51,798 bases of DNA from Verrucomicrobiales bacterium (GTDB lineage: Bacteria > Verrucomicrobiota > Verrucomicrobiia > Verrucomicrobiales > DEV007), in assembly GCA_024641425.1 (NCBI GenBank), contig JAHEDC010000001.1:1-51798 (forward strand), written 5' to 3'. The position numbers were made by a program, and so were the translations under genes. A model generated the notes under the pieces. That model was not told the DNA's origin. It made no database searches and worked only from the letters and a program-made list of their open reading frames with translations. This document shows, piece after piece, positions 17,546-26,357 of this stretch. Position 1 is the stretch's first letter; each line of letters begins with the position of its first letter.

Positions 17546-17830
17546 CTAGAGGACCTGGTAATGCTGAAGGTGGACAGCCTCGTTGAGTTTAAGCCGCGAG
17601 CGAACGCGCTCCAACGAACCGGGGTCGGCCATGAAATGATAGCTCACATAATGACCGGAAGCGAGGTGACGGGCGTTGTAGGCGAATTTCTGCCGCCCCA
17701 TCTGCTCGATCTGTTCCAAGGTGGCCCCTTCGGCCTCGATTTCTCGGCCGACGTTCTGCACCAGCTCATCGACACTGTCTTCCTTACCCATGGGGTTCAG
17801 GATGACGATTCCTTCGTATTTTTTCTTCAT
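17546..17830 (-). CDS. rpsF: 30S ribosomal protein S6
   Basis: The 94-residue product is a normal-length S6, with KKYEGIVILNP at the N-terminus, RQKFAYNARHLASGHYVSYHF and an end in VHLQHYQVL. Its ATG overlaps the pth stop codon (ATGA), so translation is probably coupled. ssb follows after ~105 bases. In many bacteria rpsR and rplI follow in this block, but here they are absent. Confidence 0.95.
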   Translation of the reverse strand: MKKKYEGIVILNPMGKEDSVDELVQNVGREIEAEGATLEQIEQMGRQKFAYNARHLASGHYVSYHFMADPGSLERVRSRLKLNEAVHLQHYQVL

Positions 17831-18552
17831 TTTGCGCGGGGTGGTGGCGGCGTGTTTCCGTTCGGACGCACGGATGTGTCCTCGTCGCCGGATGTTTGTG
17901 TCTTGTTTTCGATGTGGGTCTCCGGCTTATCGGGCCGTCGGTTGTTTCGGCGCTCCCTTGTTTTGGCGGGAACACCGTTGAATTGGTTCATCGCGGCCTC
18001 AAGGCCATGATTGCGAACGTGATTGACCGCTAGTTCCGCCCGATCAAGGCACTTTTCAAGCTCGGATCGCTCCGCTTCGGAAAATTTTCCCAGGACGTGC
18101 CCGACGGCATCATCGTCCCGGGTGTCGGCCCGGCCGATTCCGATCCGGACGCGGGCTATGTCCGTGGTGCCAAGCGTCTGGGCGATGGAGCGCATTCCAT
18201 TGTGTCCGCCGCAGCTGCCACCCGCCCGGATCCGCAGCGCTCCGAAGGGGAGATCGAGATCATCATAGATGACAAGCATCTCGTGAGGAGCGATTTTGTA
18301 GAACTGGGCAACCTTCGCCACCGCCGAACCACTCAGATTCATGAAGGTCAGTGGCTTAACGAGAAAAATCTCGCTATCTTTCGCAACCTTTGCCTGCCAC
18401 TTCGCCTGCGCCTCGAAGGAGACGCCCGCGCGGCGGGCGAGGCGCTCGACCGCGAGAAAACCGACGTTGTGCCGCGTCCCGGCATACTGGATGCCGGGAT
18501 TGCCAAGGCCAACCACCATTCGCAGTTGCCTGAAGGACTCGGAAGAGGACAT
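17827..18552 (-). CDS. pth: Peptidyl-tRNA hydrolase with extended C-terminus
   Basis: Pth releases stalled peptidyl-tRNAs. The 241-residue protein has VVGLGNPGIQYAGTRHNVGF with the catalytic histidine (RHN), PLTFMNLSG, VIYDDLDLPFGALRI and GGHNGMRSI, then NGVPAK near 195. After that a ~45-residue charged, disordered tail (RERRNNRRPDKPETH to PPPPRAK) exceeds the usual ~190-residue family length. A second ATG at 18519, after GGCAACTG, could be the true start. The stop overlaps the rpsF start. Confidence 0.93.
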   Translation of the reverse strand: MSSSESFRQLRMVVGLGNPGIQYAGTRHNVGFLAVERLARRAGVSFEAQAKWQAKVAKDSEIFLVKPLTFMNLSGSAVAKVAQFYKIAPHEMLVIYDDLDLPFGALRIRAGGSCGGHNGMRSIAQTLGTTDIARVRIGIGRADTRDDDAVGHVLGKFSEAERSELEKCLDRAELAVNHVRNHGLEAAMNQFNGVPAKTRERRNNRRPDKPETHIENKTQTSGDEDTSVRPNGNTPPPPRAK

Positions 18553-18648
18553 GGGATGAATCGTGGAAATGCCGCGCGTAAAGGATGCCCGCCGTTAGCG
18601 AACGCCCCGTAATCCGGAACGTGAACCCATGACCGTTCGGTCCCGGGT

Positions 18649-19311
18649 CTACTTGTCGTCGTCGGCTTTGTCCCCGTCCTCCGCAGTCTCTTCGGCAGGG
18701 GTGGCGGCGGCGCTTTCTTCCGTCACCTCGTCCTCCGACTTGAGGGCGCTGGGCTCGCTGACGATGGCGATAATGACACCCTCTTCCATAAGCGGGGTAA
18801 CACCCTTCGGAAACACGACATCGCCGACATGGACGGCATCTTCAATACCAAGATGGGTGACATCAATGTGAATCATGTCCGGCAGATCGTTCGGGAGGCA
18901 GGTGATCTCTATCTCGTGGATCTGCTGGTCGAGAATCCCACCTGCCTTGACGCCCTTGGAGACTCCGTTCAGTTCGATTCCCACCTTGGCGTGGATCGGC
19001 TCGTTCTCGTTCACCGCGTTGAAATCGATATGAAGCACCGCGCCGGAAAGCGAGTCGCGCTGGACAGACTGGACAAGGGCCAGCTTCACCTTCTCCACCG
19101 CACCCTCGATCCGTAGATCTACGAGAATGTTCTCGGTCGCGCTCCCTTTGAGGGCGTCGCGGAAGGCAATCTCGTTGACCTGAATCGGATACGTCCGCTG
19201 GTGCGCTCCGTAGACCACGGCCGGCAGAATGCCCTGCCGACGCAATTTCTTGGCGATCTGGGTGCCGGCGCCATCGCGCTTCTGGGCCTCGAGTGTTTTG
19301 TGCTGTGACAT
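18649..19311 (-). CDS. rplY: 50S ribosomal protein L25 (Ctc/TL5 long form)
   Basis: The 220-residue product has the 5S rRNA-binding L25 domain (KRDGAGTQIAKKLRRQGILPAVVYG at the start, region 1-95, with VLHIDFNAVNENEPIHAKV). The Ctc/TL5 beta domain (100-185) contains DLPDMIHIDVTHLGIEDAVHVGDV. It ends in an acidic tail (EETAEDGDKADDDK). It lies between prs and pth as in the classic prs-ctc-pth arrangement, 90 bases after prs. Confidence 0.94.
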   Translation of the reverse strand: MSQHKTLEAQKRDGAGTQIAKKLRRQGILPAVVYGAHQRTYPIQVNEIAFRDALKGSATENILVDLRIEGAVEKVKLALVQSVQRDSLSGAVLHIDFNAVNENEPIHAKVGIELNGVSKGVKAGGILDQQIHEIEITCLPNDLPDMIHIDVTHLGIEDAVHVGDVVFPKGVTPLMEEGVIIAIVSEPSALKSEDEVTEESAAATPAEETAEDGDKADDDK

Positions 19312-19401
19312 GGACTTAAACGTTGAAAATGAGGATACTATGGTGCGGGAGCCGGAGAGTTTTCAAAATTCCCGGCATCTGGGGCGCGGAAAATACGTCG
19401 C

Positions 19402-20355
19402 CTAGCCCTTGATGTCAAAGAGAGAAGTCACGGACTCGTAGTCATGGATGCGCTTGATCGCCTCCGCCATCAATCCGGAGATCGAAAGCGGGGTCACTTT
19501 CTCCCCGTGGGCCATCGGAGTGCTGTCGGTGGTGATGAGTTCCTCAATGCAGGAGTCCTTCAGCCGCTGGTGGGCGATGGTGCCGAGAACGGCGTGGGAA
19601 ACACCGGCGAAAATCCGCTTCGCGCCCCGCTCCTTCAGCAGTTCGGAGGCCGCGCAGAGGGTGCCGGCGGTTTCCGTCATGTCATCGACGAGGAGGACGT
19701 TCCGGCCCTCGACCTCACCGATGACGTTGATCGCCTCGACCTTTGTCGCGCTGATGCGGCGCTTTCCGACAATGGCCAAAGGAGCGTCGAGCGCCTTGGC
19801 GTAGGCGTCGGACATCTTCAGGCCTCCCACATCGGGGGAAACAACGACGACGGGCTCCGGATGCTGCTCGCGCAAATACTTGATGAGAACCGGAGCGGCG
19901 TAGAGATGGTCGACCGGGATATCGAAGAAGCCCTGGATCTGCCCCGCATGGAGATCCATGGTCAGGACACGACCGACTCCCGCCGCCGTGATAAGGTTCG
20001 CTACCAGTTTCGCCGTGATGGGCACGCGGGGGCTGTCCTTGCGGTCCTGCCGGGCGTAGCCAAAGAAGGGGATGACGGCAGTGATTCGGTCCGCGCTGGC
20101 CCGTTTCGCCGCATCCACCATGATGAGCAATTCCATCAGGTTGTGGTTCGTGGGCGGGCAAGTGGGCTGGACAATAAACACGTCGCGGCCGCGGATGTTC
20201 TCGTTGATGCGGACAAACGTCTCCCCGTCGGGGAACGCGTTGACCGTGGTATCACAGAGGGATACCCCCAGCTCGGCGGCGATCTTGGCGCTCAACTCCG
20301 GGTGGGCGGTTCCGGAGAGGATTTTCAGCTCGGGGTAGCAGGTGTTGGTCGTCAT
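19402..20355 (-). CDS. prs: Ribose-phosphate pyrophosphokinase (PRPP synthetase)
   Basis: Prs makes PRPP from ribose-5-phosphate and ATP for nucleotide, histidine and tryptophan synthesis. The 317-residue product has FPDGETFVRINENIRGRDVFIVQPT, PFFGYARQDRKDSPRVPITAKL, MDLHAGQIQGFFDIPVDHLYA and the PRPP-binding loop NVLLVDDMTETAGTL. The ATG at 20355 gives the usual length; the frame extends 14 codons further upstream. It heads the five-gene minus-strand operon and is divergent from the exosortase. Confidence 0.96.
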   Translation of the reverse strand: MTTNTCYPELKILSGTAHPELSAKIAAELGVSLCDTTVNAFPDGETFVRINENIRGRDVFIVQPTCPPTNHNLMELLIMVDAAKRASADRITAVIPFFGYARQDRKDSPRVPITAKLVANLITAAGVGRVLTMDLHAGQIQGFFDIPVDHLYAAPVLIKYLREQHPEPVVVVSPDVGGLKMSDAYAKALDAPLAIVGKRRISATKVEAINVIGEVEGRNVLLVDDMTETAGTLCAASELLKERGAKRIFAGVSHAVLGTIAHQRLKDSCIEELITTDSTPMAHGEKVTPLSISGLMAEAIKRIHDYESVTSLFDIKG

Positions 20356-20444
20356 TCCGGGGATGCAACACCGAAAGCTTCCGCTCCGCAATCCCAAATC
20401 CCACCCCTTCGACGCGGTACCCGCGGCAGGAATTTAAAAAACAT

Positions 20445-20474
20445 TTGAACAGAAGTGGGGAAAACCGTTACTAT
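20445..20474 (+). promoter_or_regulatory. Promoter of the exosortase-epsI pair
   Basis: TTGAAC (20445-20450) and TACTAT (20469-20474) are 18 bases apart in an AT-rich patch between the divergent prs and exosortase genes. Transcription would start about 20481, about 30 bases before the ATG at 20512. This rules against the upstream GTG at 20455 as the start. Confidence 0.5.
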
Positions 20475-20511
20475 ACCCGGCACCGCCGTCGAAAACGGGC
20501 CCACTTCCGGC

Positions 20512-21498
20512 ATGTCTCATCCCGCACTTCCCATCCCCGCCCCCCCCATCGGGACGAAATCCCCCAGACTCGTCGAGTTCGCGCTCCTTGGGTGTATCGT
20601 GGCGACGTTCCTTTTCTTCTACGGTTACCTTCGTCTCTACGGCAACTATCGGGAACAGTCGGTTCTGCAGTGGATCTGGGCCGTCTGCGGAAAAAAGGAA
20701 TTCGACTACTACCACGGACGCTTCATCCCGCTCGTCATGGCCGTTCTCATCTGGCACGCCCGGAAGAAGATCGCCGCCGCTCCCCGCTCGACGGATTACT
20801 GGGGGCTCGCTATCCTCGTCCTTGGCATTCTCTGCTACATCGCGGCCGCTCGGACCGTCCAGGCGCGCGTCGCCGCCGGCTCCATTCCCTTCATCGCCTA
20901 TGGCCTCATCGCCTTCGTGTGGGGCCGGCAGGTCGCCCGGCATTTCATCGTTCCCCTCGCCCTTGTTTTTTTCGCCATCCCCCTTCCGGGTCTCGCGCAG
21001 GCGACAAATGGACTCCAGCTCATCGCCACCAAGGTCGCCTATCTCCTTTCGACCGTGCTTGGCTGCGACATCACCGCAGTGGGCAACAACATCAACTCGA
21101 ACACGGACAAATGGGCGGGATTCAACATCGCGGAGGGCTGCAGTGGGATCCGATCTCTCTTCGCCCTTCTGCTCATCGCCCTTGTCTACGGGCACCTCAC
21201 CCAGAATACCGTCTGGAAAAAGATCCTCATCTTCGCCCTCGCGGTACCCATCGCCATTGTCGCGAATTCCCTCCGCGTCGCCACGATCATCATCATTGCC
21301 GAATACGTGAGCGCCGACTTCGCGGCTTCCACCTATCATAACTGGTCGGGCTTCGTCTTCTTCCTCTGCATCGGCCTCGGCGGGCTGATGCTCGCGGGCA
21401 GAATCCTCGACAAGGGACTCGGAGCCCTCAAACCGGCGGGTTCCCGCGTGGTCACGGTGCGGGGTGGGCTACCGAAAAATCTGACCTCCCCGGACTAG
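20512..21498 (+). CDS. Exosortase (XrtA/EpsH family membrane transpeptidase)
   Basis: Exosortases are inner-membrane cysteine enzymes that cleave PEP-CTERM-type tails of exported proteins. The 328-residue product has about eight hydrophobic spans and the family triad: Cys210 in NIAEGCSGIRSL, Arg255 in VANSLRVATI and His276 in STYHNWSGFVFF. An epsI gene follows after four bases. The Verrucomicrobiota form often has EpsI as a separate protein. Likely substrates in the window are the two HAF proteins and the protease at 46891. The nearby polysaccharide locus fits the known link of exosortase to exopolysaccharide. Confidence 0.93.
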   Translation: MSHPALPIPAPPIGTKSPRLVEFALLGCIVATFLFFYGYLRLYGNYREQSVLQWIWAVCGKKEFDYYHGRFIPLVMAVLIWHARKKIAAAPRSTDYWGLAILVLGILCYIAAARTVQARVAAGSIPFIAYGLIAFVWGRQVARHFIVPLALVFFAIPLPGLAQATNGLQLIATKVAYLLSTVLGCDITAVGNNINSNTDKWAGFNIAEGCSGIRSLFALLLIALVYGHLTQNTVWKKILIFALAVPIAIVANSLRVATIIIIAEYVSADFAASTYHNWSGFVFFLCIGLGGLMLAGRILDKGLGALKPAGSRVVTVRGGLPKNLTSPD

Positions 21499-21502
21499 TC
21501 CC

Positions 21503-22219
21503 ATGAACCGGCTGAAGAAACTCCTCATCTCTCAGATTGTCCTTGCCGGTGGCTTGGCGACCATGTATGCCCTTCCCCGCACTTACGAGATCCGGGAATC
21601 CGCCATCCTCATGAGCCTGCCAAGCTTCGTCGGCGAGTGGCATGGAAAACCGATCGAGGTCTCGGAGCAGGAGGAGGAGTCCCTCGCGGACGATACGGCG
21701 CATGAGAAGAAATGGTATAGCCGCTTCACGCCCGGAAAGCTCGGCGAGTTCGACATTGTCCACGCCTTCATCGTCCTTTCAGGGGATGACATGAACAACA
21801 GCATCCACCGCCCGGAGCGCTGTCACACCGCCCAAGGCTATACGATCGAGCAACGGGGTGAGGTCGAGATCGACATCGGTCAGGGGCGTATTCTCAAGGT
21901 CATGCGCCTTCTCAGCAGCCGCGGCGTGCAGGGCAGCACGCGCCGCATCTCCAATGTCACGTACTACTGGTTCACCGGATCCGAAACAGTGACGAACGGC
22001 CATTACGAACGCACCTGGGTCGACATGCGCGACCGCCTCCTCACCGGGACCAACCAGCGATGGGCCTACGTCACGGTCGCCGCCGAATTCGGCGAAGGCC
22101 GGGGAGAAGGCATCGCCGTCCACAGCGAGGCCGAAACCGACGAAATCCTCCAGGACTTCACCCGTAAGCTTTTCGACCGCATCCACAAACCGGTGGCACT
22201 CGTCGGACTCAAAGAGTGA
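21503..22219 (+). CDS. epsI: EpsI-domain exosortase-associated protein
   Basis: The 238-residue product has one N-terminal membrane segment (LLISQIVLAGGLATMYAL), then the EpsI domain with the family motif HRPERCHTAQGY (residues 102-113, including a conserved Cys107) and NVTYYWFTG. EpsI proteins are always found with exosortases, either fused or adjacent; their exact chemistry is not established. It is translated directly after the exosortase and is convergent with the glycosyltransferase at 22226, with only six bases between stops. Confidence 0.9.
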   Translation: MNRLKKLLISQIVLAGGLATMYALPRTYEIRESAILMSLPSFVGEWHGKPIEVSEQEEESLADDTAHEKKWYSRFTPGKLGEFDIVHAFIVLSGDDMNNSIHRPERCHTAQGYTIEQRGEVEIDIGQGRILKVMRLLSSRGVQGSTRRISNVTYYWFTGSETVTNGHYERTWVDMRDRLLTGTNQRWAYVTVAAEFGEGRGEGIAVHSEAETDEILQDFTRKLFDRIHKPVALVGLKE

Positions 22220-22225
22220 GTCCGC

Positions 22226-22996
22226 CTACTCCTTGGTCTGGAATTTCCGACCGCACTTCTGCTGGAGCAGATACCAGAGGAAGAGGGTATTGTAATAGGC
22301 GTATCGTGTGAAGAGCCTTCGCGGCTCGGACAAGAGGCGATAAACCCAAGTGAGTCCCCATTTTCCCATCCAGGAAGGAGCGTCCCTCTTCGTTCCCGCA
22401 TTGACATCGAAAGCGAATCCGACCGCCAGGATCGCCCCCCGTCGAAAGCGTTCCTTGTTGGCATGGATCCATTTCTGCTGTTTCGGGGTCCCCAGACCCA
22501 CCCAGACAATATCGGGATTCGCCGCGAGGATACCGGCCACCACCGTTTCGTTCTCGGCGTCACCGAAATAGCCGTTGCGGCTGCCCACAACGTTCAAATC
22601 AGGACGAACCTCCTTCAGCCTCGCGAGCAAGCGATCCAGGCAATCCTGCGAGGCCCCCAGGAAGTAGTGCCGGGTTTCAGCACCACAGTGGCGAACCGCA
22701 AAGTCAAGGAATGTCGGCCCGTAGACGCGCTCTTCCATCCGTCCACCACAGAGATTCACGGCCCACTTGAGCACCTGGCTGTCCGGGACAAACCAGTCCA
22801 CATTCGAGGTCGTTCTCGCGAACTCCGGATCCGTCCGGCGCATCGTCACGATATGCACGTTCGTGAAGTCCACCGACAGAATCTCCTCTCCCCCCCGCGC
22901 ATGGCATTCGAGCCTTTCCGTGAGATCCGCGTAGGACGTATTGAAACAGGGAGTGCCGATGACATTCGTATGGGGACCGGGGTCGTTCATCGTCAT
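22226..22996 (-). CDS. WecB/TagA/CpsF-family glycosyltransferase (GT26)
   Basis: The 256-residue product has the family blocks SVDFTNVHIVTMRR, PDSQVLKWAVNLCG, YFLGASQDCLDRL, GSRNGYFGDAE, VWVGLGTPKQQKWIHAN and AFDVNAGTKRDAPSWMGKWGLTWVYRLLSEPRRLF. GT26 enzymes typically add ManNAc or glucose to a lipid-linked sugar on the cytoplasmic face. It is the last gene of the minus-strand polysaccharide locus and follows the epimerase by 12 bases. Donor specificity cannot be read from sequence. Confidence 0.92.
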   Translation of the reverse strand: MTMNDPGPHTNVIGTPCFNTSYADLTERLECHARGGEEILSVDFTNVHIVTMRRTDPEFARTTSNVDWFVPDSQVLKWAVNLCGGRMEERVYGPTFLDFAVRHCGAETRHYFLGASQDCLDRLLARLKEVRPDLNVVGSRNGYFGDAENETVVAGILAANPDIVWVGLGTPKQQKWIHANKERFRRGAILAVGFAFDVNAGTKRDAPSWMGKWGLTWVYRLLSEPRRLFTRYAYYNTLFLWYLLQQKCGRKFQTKE

Positions 22997-23008
22997 CGCC
23001 CCTTGAAA

Positions 23009-24061
23009 CTAGGCTTCGCGCACCTGCCAACTGGTCACGATCTCCTCGATCGTCGTGCGAAGATCCTTCGTAAGGTTCCAGGTGGGGTAATGGGCACGGA
23101 TCTTTCGCAAATCGCTATAGTAGCAGATATGGTCTCCTTCCCGGTTCTGGTCCACGTAATCGAAGCGCATCTTCCGGCCCGAGATTTCTCCCACAAGTTC
23201 GAATGCCTCGAGAATGGAACAGGTATTCGCCTTCCCTCCGCCAAGATTGTAGACTTCACCGCAACGGGGAGTTTCGATGAAACATTCAATGAAGCGCGCG
23301 ACATCATGGGAATGAATATTGTCCCGCACCTGCTTCCCCTTGTAGCCGAAAACCTTGTAGGTGCGTTCCTCCAGATTACACCTCACGAGGTAACTGAGAA
23401 ATCCGTGAAGCTCGACGCCCGAGTGATTCGGCCCGGTCAGACAGCCCCCCCGAAGACAGCAGGTGGCCATCCCGAAATAGCGCCCGTACTCTTGCACCAT
23501 CACGTCGGCCGCTACCTTTGAGGCTCCAAACAGCGAGTGCTTGCTCTGGTCGATGGTGAACGTCTCCGGTATGCCCTCGGCGTAGTCCCCTTCCGCATAA
23601 TCCCAGCGGCTCGAGTGCTCGACGAGCGCGATTCGATTGGGAGCATCGCCATAGACTTTGTTGGTCGACATGTGGACGAGCGGCGCTTCCGCACAATGCC
23701 GCCGCATCGCCTCGAGAAGGTTCAGGGTTCCCCCCGCGTTGGTATCAAAGTCGTCGAAGGGAATCTCGGCCGCGCGGTCGTGGCTGGGCTGGGCCGCCGT
23801 GTGGACGACCGCATCGGGCTTGATCGTTTCCAGCAGTTCCTCCATTCCCCGTCGATCACGGATATCCATTTCATGGTGCTGGAAGTGCTCGAGCCTTTCG
23901 ATCAGGCGACGCTGGTTCCAACGCGTGTCGCCCTGTGCTCCGAAAAAGACAGCGCGCTGGTTGTTGTCGACCCCATGAACTTCCCAGCCCGCTCCGGAAA
24001 AATGGGTGCAGACTTCGGAGCCAATTAAGCCGGAGGACCCGGTAACGAGGAGTTTTTTCAT
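23009..24061 (-). CDS. NAD-dependent nucleotide-sugar epimerase, CDP-paratose/tyvelose 2-epimerase-like
   Basis: The 350-residue extended SDR has the Rossmann TGSSGLIGS (7-15), [21 protein letters not shown] and the sugar-domain [22 protein letters not shown]. The overall pattern fits a RfbE-like epimerase subgroup acting on a CDP- or UDP-sugar. At the position of the usual catalytic tyrosine (YxxxK) it has Phe178 with Lys182 (SLFGASK). I recall related proteins with the same Phe, but could not check this. It probably makes a rare sugar for the locus. Confidence 0.85.
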   Translation of the reverse strand: MKKLLVTGSSGLIGSEVCTHFSGAGWEVHGVDNNQRAVFFGAQGDTRWNQRRLIERLEHFQHHEMDIRDRRGMEELLETIKPDAVVHTAAQPSHDRAAEIPFDDFDTNAGGTLNLLEAMRRHCAEAPLVHMSTNKVYGDAPNRIALVEHSSRWDYAEGDYAEGIPETFTIDQSKHSLFGASKVAADVMVQEYGRYFGMATCCLRGGCLTGPNHSGVELHGFLSYLVRCNLEERTYKVFGYKGKQVRDNIHSHDVARFIECFIETPRCGEVYNLGGGKANTCSILEAFELVGEISGRKMRFDYVDQNREGDHICYYSDLRKIRAHYPTWNLTKDLRTTIEEIVTSWQVREA

Positions 24062-24262
24062 TTCAAGGGATTGATACCGAGTAGTCAGGACGACGCAACA
24101 TTTCCGCTCATCTTTCGACGTCCGTGCATCGATGAACTCGCCCCGTTCGATTCGTCGATTTGCGGGAAACTCGAGGAGGCAACGTCCGCCTGAGCGGTCT
24201 TTCGACTGAACCCCGATGGAGAGTGTCCTCTCGTCACGGATCGTCGCCTTCGCCGGATTGGC

Positions 24263-24973
24263 TTAGGGCCGGACTTCACGCTTTTTCGCCACAACGAGGA
24301 GCTCATAGCCACCGAGGAATCGCGCTGACATCTCGAGGCTGATCCTCTGAAGGATCCGTCGAGGGAGCTGTAGCAACCTGGCCCGGAGGGTCTTTGGTCG
24401 ATCCACTCCATTGGGGGTATAGAACCAGTCGACGATCTCGTAGCCACAATGCTCCAACGACGCGAGGGCGGTATCCTTGGAAAAATAGTGCAGGTGCCCG
24501 ACGCTCTCCCGGACGTAGAGGATGGGAGCGGAGCGCGCAACCATCTGAACGTTCATGTCGAGGGGAATGTGGAAAACGAACTCCTCCGCCTTGGGCAGGA
24601 GATTTCTCAGGAATCCGTAGTAATCCTCGATGTGCTCGAACACATCGATGCAAAGGAGTAGATCGAAGGTCGCCTCGCTCTCGAAAAGATCCTCGTTGGT
24701 ATAGTGTATTCTTTCCGTTTCCCGCTCCTCGCATAGCGCGAAACCTTGCGGACTCAGTTCAAACCCGAAGAACTTCGCTTCAGGTAGCTTCAACGATAAT
24801 TGCACCAGGATCTCGCCCGCTCCGCAGCCCACCTCGGCGACGGTCTTGGGTTGTAGTTTTGTCCGTTCGATGCCCTTGAGAATCTGGGTCGCCTTCCAAG
24901 GAGAGTCCTCCACATGGAAAGACGGGTTTTTTTCGGCATACTCGCCGTCGAGGTATTGTTCGTTGATCGCCAT
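24263..24973 (-). CDS. Class I SAM-dependent methyltransferase
   Basis: The 236-residue product has motif I AEVGCGAGEILVQL (about residues 43-56), an acidic strand end (FFGFELS), and FDLLLCIDVFEHIEDYYGFL, as in Methyltransf_11/23 enzymes. It probably methylates a sugar or a lipid-linked intermediate, given its neighbours. The 201 bases between its stop and the epimerase (24062-24262) hold nothing I can recognise. Confidence 0.85.
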   Translation of the reverse strand: MAINEQYLDGEYAEKNPSFHVEDSPWKATQILKGIERTKLQPKTVAEVGCGAGEILVQLSLKLPEAKFFGFELSPQGFALCEERETERIHYTNEDLFESEATFDLLLCIDVFEHIEDYYGFLRNLLPKAEEFVFHIPLDMNVQMVARSAPILYVRESVGHLHYFSKDTALASLEHCGYEIVDWFYTPNGVDRPKTLRARLLQLPRRILQRISLEMSARFLGGYELLVVAKKREVRP

Positions 24974-25126
24974 TGTTTTGGTGGTTTTTCCCTTTTTGAA
25001 GGCCGTGAATGATCGCGTTTTCGTCGCGATTCGTGGAACCGCGAAGTCGTCCCGGAGACTCTCCCATTCGAAGCAGGGTATGGAAAGCCGGACCTTCTAC
25101 GGGCTTCATCCGGCCGAAACCGCCCT

Positions 25127-26248
25127 TCATGCGGTGTGCGCAACGTGGTCGCGCGAAGGCGCCGACCACTCGAAGACGCTGGGCTCCGGATACGTTTCCC
25201 GCATGAGCTCCTCGAATTGCGCGCAGGCCTCGACGCTGAACTCGAGTTCTCCGTTGCCTTGCAGGCAGAATCCGTAATCGCCAAGGCATGATGACGCGAT
25301 TCTGCGGAATGCGCGTTCGTTCCCAGCCAGGTCATTGCTCCAATGAATCATGTCCTTTCGGAACAGATTCGGCATGCTCAGACAACCTCGTCCCTCGTAG
25401 ATCGCCATATACGGCACAAGACAACTGTGGAGGGCAAAGGTTCGCACCGATCGGAAGGGATGAGAACGGGTCGACCGGAACGCGTCTTCGAATCTGCTTT
25501 CCGCTTCCGAAAAAAGCGTTCGCGTGAGCGGGTAGGGACGATGCTTCAGGGTCAGGCGCCGTTCCGCCACGAAGTGCCGGTCGAGAAGGCGATTGCTGTT
25601 CCGGAGGGCCGAGGTATCCCCCGATTCGGAGGGATCCGGCGAGCCTTTCGGAGCGACGGCCCGTCCCGTGCGCACGACGATGTTCTCGCCCCGGAAGAAG
25701 ACGCTCTCATCGACATCCCTCGAAAGAAAGAAGTCGTCGTTCAGATAGATGAAGCGCTCGCTCAATCCAGGAATCCGGTAGAGAAACGATTCGATCGCCT
25801 GGGAACTGAACGATGGACTGGGACACGGTTCCCTTACGAGGTCTTTCACAGGAATCCATACAAGACGGGGAAAATCTGTTCGAACCCAAGCCGGAGGCAC
25901 CGTGTCCGAGACGATGTAGACACGACCCAAGACCTTGAAATGAAGTGCGAGGGATCGCAAGGACCAGCGGAGGAGTTCAAGCTGCGAGCCGGAACGCTGC
26001 ACGTCAAGCCATCGAAGATCCGGTTCATTGCAGGCCCTCCGCGCCTCTACCGAAAGCGCTGCCAGCGCCTCCGCGCGCGCGGACAGCCAGACTGGGTCAC
26101 GGGCATCGCGCCACAGATAGACGGCATCAATGCTGCCTTCCGGTGCCGAAACCCGGCTCACCTCCCCACCGACGACCTCCTTGGATCGGAATCGACGGAG
26201 TCCCCAGCAGGCCGCAAGTACTTCGGCTGTCTTCGCTATTTTTCCCAT
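25127..26248 (-). CDS. Stealth-family capsular polysaccharide phosphotransferase
   Basis: The 373-residue product has the four Stealth regions: CR1 IDAVYLWRDARDPVWL, CR2 LRWSLRSLALHFKVLGRVYIVSD, CR3 FIYLNDDFFLSRDVDESVFF, and a CR4-like HPFRSVRTFALHSCLVPYM. Stealth proteins transfer hexose-1-phosphate, making phosphodiester-linked sugar polymers, and are related to human GNPTAB. This suggests the polymer or a side group carries sugar-phosphates. It lies 153 bases downstream of the methyltransferase in the minus direction and has a normal length. Confidence 0.88.
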   Translation of the reverse strand: MGKIAKTAEVLAACWGLRRFRSKEVVGGEVSRVSAPEGSIDAVYLWRDARDPVWLSARAEALAALSVEARRACNEPDLRWLDVQRSGSQLELLRWSLRSLALHFKVLGRVYIVSDTVPPAWVRTDFPRLVWIPVKDLVREPCPSPSFSSQAIESFLYRIPGLSERFIYLNDDFFLSRDVDESVFFRGENIVVRTGRAVAPKGSPDPSESGDTSALRNSNRLLDRHFVAERRLTLKHRPYPLTRTLFSEAESRFEDAFRSTRSHPFRSVRTFALHSCLVPYMAIYEGRGCLSMPNLFRKDMIHWSNDLAGNERAFRRIASSCLGDYGFCLQGNGELEFSVEACAQFEELMRETYPEPSVFEWSAPSRDHVAHTA

Positions 26249-26357
26249 GTCTCCTTAAAATTCACGAGAACGTTTGATTCGGGTTCTCCGCAGAGTCCAC
26301 ACCCTTAATCGATCATCGTTTTCAGGGAGCAGACGAGGCGAGTTTCGACGCGGGCGA

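Noticed and set aside
20414-20427. CGCGG-TAC-CCGCG inverted repeat between prs and the exosortase
   Set aside because: Only five base pairs in GC-rich DNA; likely chance and not placed at either promoter.
24062-24262. Possible small gene between methyltransferase and epimerase
   Set aside because: Open frames here are shadows or lack starts; nothing coding can be supported.
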